Part shown: one piece after another, positions 10,946 through 21,465 of the stretch
How positions within the stretch are numbered: the stretch's first letter is position 1
Layout: each line of letters starts with the position of its first letter
DNA from: Selaginella moellendorffii
Taxonomy: Eukaryota; Streptophyta; Lycopodiopsida; Selaginellales; Selaginellaceae
Assembly (NCBI RefSeq): GCF_000143415.4
Contig: NW_003314396.1
Span: 100,895-164,894 of the forward strand
Length of the DNA: 64,000 bases
Reading direction: 5' to 3'
Notes under the pieces: model-generated
The model's input: only the letters and a program-made list of their open reading frames with translations
What the model was told of the DNA's origin: nothing
Databases searched by the model: none
Translations under genes and position numbers: made by a program

Positions 10946-11168
10946 CTAGTAAAGCAAGGCTGGGTTCAAGTTCCGACCCCATACTAGGGCGTGGTGAGGT
11001 GAGGAGTATAGGGACACCTATATTCCGTTGTCATGGGCTCTTGGCCGGGGAGGCTAACTTAGGCACACCGCTAAGTGGGGGGATGCCCCCAGGGACATGG
11101 TCAACAAGTCGTAGGATAAAACGAGATGTTCGATGTGGGCATTGAACTTCTTCTATGGGTGGTGGAGT

Positions 11169-12327
11169 TGTAAGGAACCGACTCCCCGAGATGTCGTAGG
11201 CTAAAGGATCCCCAAAAGCTTGACCAAAATGACAAAGAGTTCATCGGATGGGACCAAGTCGAGGATCGAGTCCAAGACCGACTCTAGGACCGAGTTCGAG
11301 ATAGAGTCCGGAATCGAGTCGAGACCGACTCGGGGAACGAGTTCAAGTCCGAGTTTGAGACCGAGTTCGAGAAGGAGTCCGAGATCCGAAATCAGGGCCG
11401 AGACCGAGTCCGAGGTCGAGTTCAAGGTCGGGTCCGAGATCGGGTCCGAGATCGAGTCCGAGATTGAGTCCGAGACCGAATCCGAAGTCGGATCCGAAAT
11501 CGGGTCCGAGATCGAGCCAGAGACTAAGTCCAAATACTAAAACGGGTCAAGGGGTGAAAGCCCAAAGCGTGCGTCTCCCAGGGGGGGGGGGGGGGGCTGC
11601 AGGGGGTTCCAAAAGTATAGTAGGGATAGTGAGGTCCAGGAACCAGTTTTGAAGGGACTCTCCAGTTGGGCTTCCAAACCGACTTGAGGTTGAGACTGGG
11701 ACCGAGGGGCCTTGGGTGGGAGTGAGCATGGACTTGGCTGGTGCCGGAGGGGCCATCCAAGGAAGTGCTCAAGAGCAGCTCCCACTCTCGAAAGGGAAAC
11801 CGACTGCGGTGCTCCCGGCTCAGGTGGAGTGGTGCCCCACTTGAGTACCTTGTGGATTGGTCCTCGCCCTTCCGGGGGCTTGGGCCTTCCCTTCGGGATG
11901 GAAGAGGGGGGGTAGAGGTACCCATACCGGGCTGTTAGGCCACGGTGTTTCGCCCCGACGTCCCGAAGTAAGTGCTGCACCCAAGGCTTGGGATTTAGAG
12001 GGTCCCATGATCAAGTCTTGTGGTACCAAGGGGTGTTAGGAATCTGGAGGCTTGGTGTGCTTGGCTGCTTGTGCCTGCGGGGAGTGTAGCCGAACCTTAA
12101 GTCCAGTCTAACCCGGGGAGGGGGATTGGGAGAGATTTGGGAATCCGTAGATGGATGGCTAACACTCCGTTGCTCGTGCAGTGAGTAGCTGAAACCAAGT
12201 AGGACCAAGTAGGAGCTGGTACCATAGGCGAGAACCTTGGCGAGGGAACTTAGCACAAGCCAAGGCAGAGTTGGTCAGATAGACGAGGTGAGCTAGCAAA
12301 TTGGAAAGGAAAAATTTGTGGCTTACA
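11169..12327 (+). mobile_element. Family B 3' LTR (duplicate copy)
   Basis: It starts TGTAAG and ends CTTACA, a perfect terminal inverted pair, and is about 1.16 kb long. GA-rich 6/12-mer arrays (about 11250-11530) are followed by GTGAAAGCCCAAAGCG, a poly-G run and CCAAAAGTATAGTAGGG. The polypurine tract precedes it. The next five bases are GTGGG, the same flank as at 43385. Confidence 0.9.
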
Positions 12328-13079
12328 GTGGGCTCATGCAATTTTGAACCCAAAAATGCACCAAAAAATGCTCGACTAGCATTATTCTTTGAATGGCGTG
12401 TGGCCTTATATTGCCATAAATGAATGTACACACACAGCATAATTATTCTTTTACACAGCGAATAATCTTGGCGCGGATCACTGACACGGCATGGCAAAGT
12501 TCTAATCACTGACATGGCACAGCTGGATCGAGGCAAGGACATGATGTGACAAAGTTCAACCTCCGACAGCAAAATCTAGAAGCTACTCAGTTTGAAATTT
12601 GTCAGAGGAATCATAAGATCTGGTTTGTCAGAGGATTTGATGTGACGTTCAAGCGTGTGTTATTTTTGAATTCTCGAACTCATTCCTAGGTCTATCATTT
12701 TTGTGCGCCGTGTTCTTGGTTCCGCTGAGCGCAGTGAGCGCTGCTTGTGTAAGCGGCGTTGTGAGCTGTGGTTTATGCGTCTACAAGCAGTTGCGGCATT
12801 GCGAGTGCCATTGCGAGCGGCAGTTTATGCGAGTGGCAGTTTGTGCGAGCGGCGCTACGAGCAGTTGTGGTGTTGCGAGCGGCACTACAAGTAGTTGCGG
12901 TGTTGCGAGCGGCACTGTTTTTGGTGTGGCTACCGCTTCCTCTTGATATTCGGCACTTGTGTTTCTTGGTATGTTCACCATGGAATGGCTTAGGACCACA
13001 TTTAGAAATGGCATGAGGCCACATGCCATCTTGGGCCCTTGCAATTTCATGGCTAGCGTATTGTCATGTATGTTTTTAC
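12328..13079 (+). repeat. Copy of the TIR-element central region
   Basis: This non-coding stretch equals 43385-44136, the DNA after the inserted chromovirus. It contains a degenerate palindrome at 12393-12417, a clear one at 13008-13029, and a GCGAGCGG-type minisatellite at about 12720-12935. Confidence 0.8.
12720..12935 (+). repeat. GCGAGCGG-rich minisatellite
   Basis: Irregular units such as GTTGCGAGCGGCACTAC and TTTATGCGAGTGGCAG repeat. The same array is at about 43780-43975. A similar GAGCGCGA-rich array lies at 34125-34275 upstream of the divergent gene. Confidence 0.7.
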
Positions 13080-13216
13080 AAACATAAGTCTTGCAAGCGT
13101 TCAAAGAGTCTTTATATCGAGAATTGTAGTGATATCATTGTGGACATAAGGATGGGAACAAACATTACAAACTAAAGTCTATGGTGACTACAAAAGAAGC
13201 AAAAGTTCTTCATGAA
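13080..13216. other. Unassigned sequence left of the solo LTR
   Basis: No gene or repeat recognised. It ends with ATGAA (13212-13216), the target site of the solo LTR, and would continue at 14366. Confidence 0.6.
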
Positions 13217-14360
13217 TGTAGCGCACGTGGTTTTGACCCTTTATCCTATGGTGATTTACCATAGGATAACACCACAAAGTGGAACCTAAACCCTCTTTGT
13301 GCCACATGACAGATGCCACGTGTCCATGCCATGTGTCCATAGGAACCCGAGGTTCAGGGCCTTGGGCCACTGAACAAAGGAACGGTGCCAAACTCCCAAG
13401 CGTGGAGCCAAGGAGTGATGGAACCGGACCACGGAGCAACTCCCGAGCATATAGCCCAAGGAGCGAAGGGACAGGAGCCCGGAGCGACTTGGAACAGTCT
13501 TGGAGCAACCAGCATCCCAATGCCAGGACCAGCACGCAAAACAGAGCCAAACAGAGTCTGGCACTATTTCGGCATACCGGTGGCCTAACGTGAGGATATG
13601 GGTACTCCACCAGCTAGCATGGAATGGAACTTGAGCTTAGACCCAAGCCGGATGCAGAACAAGGAAAGGCACGCAAGCGGGAGCTAGACTATGCCTCAGG
13701 TTGGTTGGCCATGCCCGACCTACCCACTATCCCTACTATACATTTAGAACCCCCCATAGCCCCCCCCCCCCCCCCCCCTTGAGGAACACACGCTTTGGGC
13801 TTTCACCCCAAGCCTCCCTTAGTATCAGGAGTTAGTCTCTGGGACAAGCTCGAAACTTACTAAATATGGAATGTCACTAGATTGCGAATTTGGACATGGG
13901 ACGAACACCATTGTGTTCAAGATGATCTCTACATTCCATAGATATGCCAAATGAGCAAATCTGGACACTTTCCATAAATAGCATTTGGGACCGAATTGAG
14001 ACTAACGCTAAGGGCATGATAGCGAGGGTGTTTGGCAGACACAGTAAACTATCATCTAGCGATATTGAGGGACCAAGCTCAATATCGCGGGGGTTCCCAA
14101 CACTAGCAAGTGCAAGCCAACATCATGAGTTTCTCATCACCGTGTCAAGTCTGCTTGACTAAATGACAACTTAGGATTTCCTTCCTTAGTGCCCTTCCGG
14201 TCTAAGTGCACATGTGATGACCAGTTTCTCAACTAGCTTAGGCGGAGACTAATAACGGGCCCAGCAATACCGACCTCCTACCATCGTGGTAGTAAGGTAA
14301 GAGTGTCCGTAAGGACTAGCTGACAGGTAACTTTTGATACCCGAAGTCACATTCGCGACA
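13217..14360 (-). mobile_element. Solo LTR of family C
   Basis: The 1.14-kb unit runs TGTAGCGCAC to CGCGACA on the plus strand. It is flanked by the perfect 5-bp direct repeat ATGAA at 13212-13216 and 14361-14365, with no internal region, which is the signature of LTR-LTR recombination after insertion. On the minus strand it carries the core shared with families A and B (GTGAAAGCCCAAAGCG, poly-G, then GTATAGTAGGGATAG), which fixes its orientation. A run of 19 C is at 13760-13778. Open frames inside are not genes. Confidence 0.85.
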
Positions 14361-14684
14361 ATGAAGAATTATAGTCAAGGTTGTCATCATTATGGTGAGC
14401 TTAGACATTACAGAAAAGCTTGAGGATAAGTTTCCACATGTAAAGCTCTATCTTGTCTTTTTTTCCTACAAATATCTTACAATGGATGATAATTCCTGAA
14501 TATATTGGTGTGTGGTTTTCTTAATTTTATTTGTTGTAGACTAAGTTGAAGATTTTTTCTTGAATCTTGAGAGGCAAATTCTTGAGTGCCTTCGAGAGTC
14601 TTTTTGTATTTTGCATTCAAAGATAAGAAATGTCATGGTTGCAATTTATTTGATTTTCCCATCTTCTTCTTCTAATTCTATTAT
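14361..14684. other. Unassigned sequence right of the solo LTR
   Basis: Begins with the target duplication ATGAA. It is moderately AT-rich, with no open frame or repeat I recognise. Confidence 0.55.
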
Positions 14685-15194
14685 TGTAGCGCACATGCTT
14701 TTTACCCTATCTTATGGTGATTTAGCATAGGATAACACCATGAAGCAGAACCTAAACCCTCCATGTGCCATGTGTCATATGCCACGTGTCCATAGGATAG
14801 TGGTGTGGAACCCAGGTTCAAGGCCTTGGGCCACTGAACGAACGAACGGTGCCAAACTCCCAAACATGGAGCCAAGGAGTGATGGAATTGGACCATAGAG
14901 CAACTCCCAAATATACAGCCCAAGGAGCAAAAGGACAGGAGAACAGAGCAACTTGGAACAATCCTAGAGTATCCAACATCCCAATGCTAGGAAATGCACG
15001 CAAAATGGAGCTAAATGGAATCTAGCACTATTTCAGTATACCTGTGGCCTAATGCGAGGACATGGGTACTCCACCAGCTAGCATGGTGTGGAACTTGGGC
15101 TTAGACCCAAGCCCGACGTAGAACAAGGACAAGCATACAAGCGGGAGCTAGACTATGCCTCAGGTTGGTTGGCCATGTCTGACCTTGGGCTTTC
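14685..15194 (-). mobile_element. Family C LTR fragment
   Basis: Starts TGTAGCGCACATG like 13217 and follows that LTR for about 0.5 kb to its GGTTGGTTGGCCATG segment, then stops near the shared core. A family B LTR start abuts it at 15195. Confidence 0.8.
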
Positions 15195-15888
15195 TGTAGG
15201 AATTGACTCCTCGAGATGTTGTAGGCTAAAGGATCCCTGAAAGCATGACCGAAATGACAAAGAGTTCATCGGATGGGACTGAGTCGAAGATCGAGTCCAA
15301 GATTGACTCTGAGACCGAGTTTGAGATAGAGTTCGGGATCGAGCCCGAGGCCGAATCGGAGACCGAGTCCGAGATCGAGTTCGAGACCGAGTTCGAGACA
15401 GAGTCTGAGATCCAAATCGGGTCCGAGACCAAGTCCGAGGTCAAGTCCGAAGTCGGTGATACTTCCAAACTAACTTGAGGTTGAGACTGGGGCCGAGGGG
15501 ACTTGGGTGGGAGGGAGCATGGGCTTGGGTGGTGCCGGAGGGGCCACCTAGGGAAGTGCTCAAGGGCAGCTCCCACTTCTGAAAGGGAAACCGACTGTGG
15601 TGCTCCCAGCTCGTGTGGAGTGGTAGAGGTACGCCACGGTGTTTCACCCCGATGTCCCGAAGAAAGTGTGGCACCCAAGACTTGGGATTTAGAGGGTCCC
15701 ATGATCAAGTCTTGTTGTACCAAGGGGTGTTAGGAACCTAGAGGCTTGGTGTGCTTGGCTGCCTGTGCTTGCGGGGAGTGTAGCCGAACCTTAAGTCCAG
15801 TCTAACCCAGGGAGTGGGATTGGGAGAGATTTGGGAATCCGTGGATGGATTGCTAACACTCCATTGCTCATGTAGTGAGTAGCAAGCC
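15195..15888 (+). mobile_element. Family B LTR fragment with internal deletion
   Basis: Starts TGTAGGAATTGACTCC, a diverged family B LTR start. It loses the poly-G and TATA-like core (deletion near 15460) and breaks off near 15888 before the LTR end, where pol sequence begins. Confidence 0.8.
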
Positions 15889-16561
15889 GGACTAACGGTG
15901 CAGCAGCTAGGCGAACCAAGGACTATAGAGTTTGTTCAAGGTAGCCAAAGCATAGATGAGGTACTTCGACAAGCGAGAGTCGAAGTAGGGACATGAAAAG
16001 TGGACATGGATTTCACCGTGTTGGACATGGCGGGATTTGATGTGATCTTCGGAATGGATTGGTTCAATCGGTTCGTGGTAGCCCTGCATGGACAACGTAG
16101 AAACCTTGTCATACTGGTGAATGCCTAAAGAAGAAGATGTAGGGTGGAGGCCCAAGATCTAAAGGTAGGGCAAAGCAAGGCCAAAGATTCCTGCTTAAAC
16201 CTGGTGTCCACGAGAGGACAACTCACTAGAAGAACTAAGGCAGCATTTTTGTGCTTACTCTCGGTGAAGAGTGACAAAAAGACAGGAATGGAAGAAGTAC
16301 CTTTAGTGATCCAGCAGGTGTTGGACCAATTCCAGGATACCATGCCGGAGGAGCTACCGGCGGGGCTACCCCCAGCATGACCGATAGAACATAAGATTGA
16401 GCTGGTCGAGGGTGCTGAGGCAGTGGTTCGTCCCCCTTATCGTTTGAACGAAAAAGAACTCAAGGAGCTCAAGGGCCAACTAGAGGAGTTGGTGGACAAA
16501 GGGTATGTTAGGTTGAGCAAGTCGCCGTATGGGGTGCCAGTGTTATTTGTGAAATAGAAAG
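15889..16561 (+). pseudogene. Chromovirus pol fragment (protease end to start of RT)
   Basis: Collinear with about 38110-38787. It encodes the protease C-terminal part ([20 protein letters not shown]) and the linker into reverse transcriptase, ending near the start of the RT domain. Stops are present, for example TAG at 16556-16558 and TGA at 16378-16380. The minus-strand family A element interrupts it at 16562 in what would be the KKKDG motif. Confidence 0.8.
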
Positions 16562-19500
16562 TGTAAGCGACTAATTTTTCCATTCTACTTTAGTCACTTA
16601 ACCACACATTCGACCACTTGGAGGAGTCTCACTCACAACCTTCTTAAGTCCAATTCAAGGCTTGGGACTTACTAGCCCCGAGAATGGCATCTATGCCACT
16701 CATCCCTTGCACTTAGTCCAAGTGCTCCACATGTCTGATCCCAAGACCGACACCCCAAGGTACCACCGACATACTAGCCCATTACGCTAAGGCCATGCCC
16801 CTTTACCTTGGTCATATTAGTGGTCTAACACCACCTGCATCACAACCCCGTCTCTCAAGGACTGGACCATCCGTCCATGAGTGATCATTCCAGATCCACT
16901 CCTTAGCATCCTTAGGATACCCACAGACGTGGGGAATAGTCTTCCCCAATATCCCTTTTCTGGTCCCCACCAAGTCCCTTTCTGCCCACGGCCGTGATCA
17001 CCAACACTACCACTGAATTGAGGCCCACCGGCCCGACCACTAAGTCCCACGGTCCTCTAGGACTTCCTCACCACACGAACTGTGTCCTTGGTCACTACCC
17101 CAGAGGACTGCTCCTCTTCCTTTCCACAGTCTGGGCCTTTGGGACAACATTTCGGAGCACCGTGGCCTTACGCGAGCCACCTGGGTACTCTCCCCGCCTT
17201 TTGCCTTTAGGTGCTCTAGCCATGGGCTTAGAGCAAGGTTCCGTTGAGCCATACCTGGTATCCAAGCAGGTAGTGCCACCCACACTTGGACTGGGAGCAT
17301 CGGCCAGTCGATCTCCCGGGGGAACTAGAGCCGGCTCTTGAACACTTCACCAAGCTACCCTGCTTGTCTGTCTGTATTCACTCTAGTCTTGGACTTCCTA
17401 GTGGTCAGTTCATAACTCAACACTGGGTCTGGCCTTCTTGGGCCAAACTGGCCTTTCCTGGCCAAACTGGCTCCACTGCAATCCTCCCCCTTACTATACT
17501 TTTGGAGCTCACCAAACCCCCCAGGGTCTGGGAGACGAATGCTTTGGGCTTTCATCCTCTCAGACTCGAACTCGGACTCGGACTCAGACTCGGACTCGGA
17601 CTGACTCTCCAACTTAGAAACTGATTGGACCACTTGTGGTGGTTCTTTCTGTTTATTGGTTTAGTTCTCGCTAAACTTGTTAAAGACACCGTCACTACTC
17701 CATCTTGAGTAGTTTCAATTTTCATCGATATAACCTTTGCACTTTTGGAACGTTTACTTTTGACTTCTTGAAGTCAATTTTCCTAGATGTCTCTGACACC
17801 TTGCCTTGCACATTTTGTGCAACTCCACTTCCCCTCTTAGGAAGTTCTCTACTCGAGGGCACCCTCATCCTCTTTTCTATTTTTGTGCCACCATTGGCAT
17901 TACATTCCATTTATCATTATTTGTGCTAAGGTTGTCCACGGCCCTATCTTTTGGCTACTTAATTGCTCCTTCACTTGGAGCCTTTCCTTTGCCAAATTGG
18001 AGCACTTGGGAATCCATCCTTGGAAGTCCACTTCTTTTTCCGCAATCCATTAGTATCAAACACATTAGTGTTCCTTGGTTAACTTTGCCACTTGGATTCT
18101 TTCCAATGGATTCCACGTCCCTATCTTGGGCACTCGTCTTTTGCTTCTATCCTTGGATTGTTGCACCAAAGAACATAGGATCATTACCTCCCTCCTGGAG
18201 GTATTCTTTTGGTTCCATAGCATAGGATCTACTTTGCCCAGACTAGGGTGTTCACCCCTAGTAAGTCTCCCCAACTGTTCTAGGCTCTCTTCCTAGCCCA
18301 ACCTTGTGACCCACCCATGGGCCTGTCTCTGGAGACTATTCTCTTGAACTTGTAATACCATTGTATTGTAGTAGTTCATTTCCCTTAGGTGTCCTTCCCA
18401 CTTAGTCACCTTGACCAAGCCACACCTTTATTAATAGTTCAAATCAACACTTTGAACTAGGAATCATATTCCTTAACCCAAACAAAGACCTTGTCCTTGT
18501 TTAGCCATAAGATCACCTAGTGATCTCATCTTGACCCCTTAATAGGTCTACCAATAGGAATTAGGTCTTCCAGACCTTACTAAGTTATTGACTATGACCC
18601 CGGGGGCATCCCCCACACTTGGCGGTGCACCCAAGCTAGCCCTTCCGGCCAAGGATCCATAGCAACTGAGACTGGGTGTCCCCATCTCATTCACCACGTC
18701 CTTGGTGCCTTTTGCACCAAAGTGTTCAAGTTAGATATGCCGAGCTTTCACTCTAAGCAATCTAACCATGCATCATGACTCCGGGGCATCCCCCGCTTGG
18801 CAGTGTGCCCAAGCCAATCTCCACACTGAGAGTCCATGACCACCGAAAAATGAGTGTTCTCATATTCCAAACCATCACCACGCCCTAGTGAGTTGGGACT
18901 GGAACCCAAGCACTAGAGGGTCGGGACTCGAACCCAACCTCCATATATGCATCTACGGACGGCATCACCTAGGATGCCTAGCGTGACTCATCACGCCGGT
19001 GCACCAACTTTTACTCAAAGCGTGCTATAGATCACAACTTAGGAACCTAGTTCCTCCACACTGCCAAGTCCTCTCACTTGACAAGTCTGTGATCATGTAT
19101 GGACTCCTCCATGCTTGGCCCCATGGCCCACCCTTTTTGAAGTTATCACCTTCAACTAGGGTATTTGTTCCCCTAACTTGCCAATCTCGCTTTGGCAAGT
19201 CCTTCGACCACTGTAACATGGTTCCTGCACAAGCGTGAAAGCCCTTGATCATCAACTTTTGTTCAAAGCCCTCTCTTTGAACACTCGGGAACTACTTCCA
19301 TAACCTTGATAGCCTTGCCTCATGGCAAACTTCAAGACCATGCTTCTGCTGCGCCACTCTGATTTCGCACGTTCCTTGAACCATTTACGCTTGGCATTTC
19401 TAGGTACTAAGCTACCTAGAATCATCTTTGGGAACTCTGTCCCTTAACTTGCTAAGGCCTCCCTTTTTGGAAGCTTTCCAATTACCATATAGTCTAACAT

Positions 19501-21378
19501 GAACAATTCCAAATTTTAGACTCTCCATGGCATCACGGTTGTTAGCGGCAACACCCTCGAGCCCCCACTTGATTCTCCACTCCCAGCTAGCATAACCAAC
19601 CTTGGTTATGCCCTTCGATTCCTATGGTTCGGTTTTATCCCCTTACTTCTTGCTTTCGGCTTCACACCTCTCTTTCGGTCATTCTCCTCCAGACCAGGAG
19701 GATAGCTTTGCACTTTCCATCATGCCTTAGCAAATATTCTTAGGGATGAACTTACCCGATAGCCTAGGGAGTGGTTCCTCAATCCAGGTATGCTCACCTT
19801 ATAATCCCACACACCAGGATTACGTTGTTGCTTATGGGCCTTTACATGCCTATCGCTAGCCTTGCTAAAATTCCATTTTTTGGCTTTGTCCAATTCCAGT
19901 AGACAATCTTCTCCTATCTCCGCCACCTTGGACATTTGGATAGCACCTTCTATCCCTCATTCGCTAGGGACTTAGTCCCTTGGGCCTTATCTATTGCCTT
20001 CACGACATCAAACACCACCTCCTGGTGTTCTAGAGTGTTCGGGTGTCCCAATGATGGCCTCCTGATAATGAGCATTCCCGTTTACGACATTGACTTACTA
20101 TATCGCAACATAAGCAACTTATCCCCCGTAAGGGTATATCTAACTTCCCTATGCCATTAAAAAGGCTTGGGTAGTTACCTTCTACCCGTTTAACCAATTA
20201 TTTTGCACCTTTTGCTTAGTTGCCTCATAGTTGTCAAGTCCTACAACTCATTGCTGGTGCTTCCACACCTTCATTATTATCTGGGTCACCACACTCCAAC
20301 TACATGCTCTGCAACTTAGGCTATGCCATTCCCATTTCCATTGGGATTCCTTTGGCGAGGGGTTCTCATGAACCCACCAACATAACCTCAAGGTATCACA
20401 CCTTGGCACATTTGGTGTCTCCACACCATCGGCTCCACGAGCCTACCTTTATGACACTTCTTCTTTGTGTCTAAGTCCTTGCCAAGACCAATACCACTCT
20501 TTCTCATGCCAACCATCCATTAGCACTGCACCATAGTGGTCACACACAACTTTGTGTCAAAGTTGTTTTCTTTTGGGAACACCTTTCCCATGACTTTAGC
20601 ATGGCACATTTTGCTGTCGATGAGATACCCTCTGTTCTCATCCTTGGATCCTATGATCCCCCCCATCCTTCGTGGAGTACCACACACCTCAGTCTAAATG
20701 CTTCCATCAGTCCTTTAGGACCATTCCCTGACTCTACTTGAGTCATCCAGCAGTTTTGGACTTGGTTAATCCATAGACCCATAAGGTCCTACTTGTGGGG
20801 CATTAGCTCACTGGAATACATTTCTTGCATTCATGTCCTCACTCACAAGGACTATTTTCACAAGTGTTACTCTGACACTTGATTTTGTTCTCTGGGGCAA
20901 CCTTTGCCCCTTAGGACTACTCGTCCATGTGATGAGAATACCAACTCATCTCTAAGTACACCCCCTAACTCCTTGGGTTGTTCCAGCATTTATTAAAGGT
21001 AGCCCCGGCTACCATTTCAAGGACTTGAGCCCTCTTCCGTATTTGACCTCCCACAGTCATTACTTCTGGTCTCACATTAATGAGCACCAACCTCAATTAT
21101 ATGAGGATAATCTTGTGACTCCTTTATTGCTTTGGAGTCTTTATCTTTCACGTGATCCCAACTATAGTTGTTTATCACAACTACGTTAGCCCGTTTGTTG
21201 CATCAAACACTCATTTGGATCACATCCTCAGCTCTCTGAGGAAACCTTATACTGTTCCCAAGATCCCAAAGTCGTTCCATTATTGGCCCCTTTTCTATCC
21301 ACCACATTGTGCTGAAGTTCACGCATGAACTTGAGTGGAGAGCCATGTCCTCTCGACATACTACTCCTCAAGGATAAG
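16562..21378 (-). mobile_element. Family A element, minus strand, partial
   Basis: Reading on the minus strand, the LTR end (CTTACA) is at 16562. LTR sequence runs to about 17602, where a deletion joins it to the internal region just inside the 3' end (equivalent of about 5290). The internal region then runs to the equivalent of about 1510 and breaks before the primer site. It is non-coding throughout, like 1419-5512, and more diverged from that copy than the B duplicates are from each other. Confidence 0.8.
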
Positions 21379-21465
21379 GACTCTTCTAGAACAATATCGC
21401 ACCAAGTTGAAATTCAGCACAGCCTATCACCCACAAACAGGTATTGGGTATTAAGTCAAGTTTAG
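21379..21465 (+). pseudogene. Integrase scrap between two family A copies
   Basis: About 87 bases match 40865-40950: the integrase segment before the first intron-like gap, including the donor side (CAAACAGGTATTGGG) and part of the interruption. It lies between two minus-strand family A pieces and probably marks a recombination or template-switch junction. Confidence 0.75.

Larger units (their letters stand above)
9338..13079 (+). repeat. 3.7-kb duplicate of 40397-44136
   Basis: The block is collinear with 40397-44136 with only scattered base changes and small indels. It covers the chromovirus integrase, its 3' LTR, the GTGGG flank and about 0.75 kb beyond. It ends sharply at 13079/44136, after which the two sequences are unrelated. 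Because it includes DNA outside the retroelement, it is a segmental copy and not a second retrotransposition. Confidence 0.9.

Noticed and set aside
12701-13016. Ala/Cys/Ser-rich open frames (also 43758-44081)
   Set aside because: They are translations of the GCGAGCGG minisatellite.
13188-13610. 140-codon open frame on the minus strand, and overlapping plus-strand frames
   Set aside because: It lies within and at the edge of the family C LTR, has no domain, and is broken in the other C copies.
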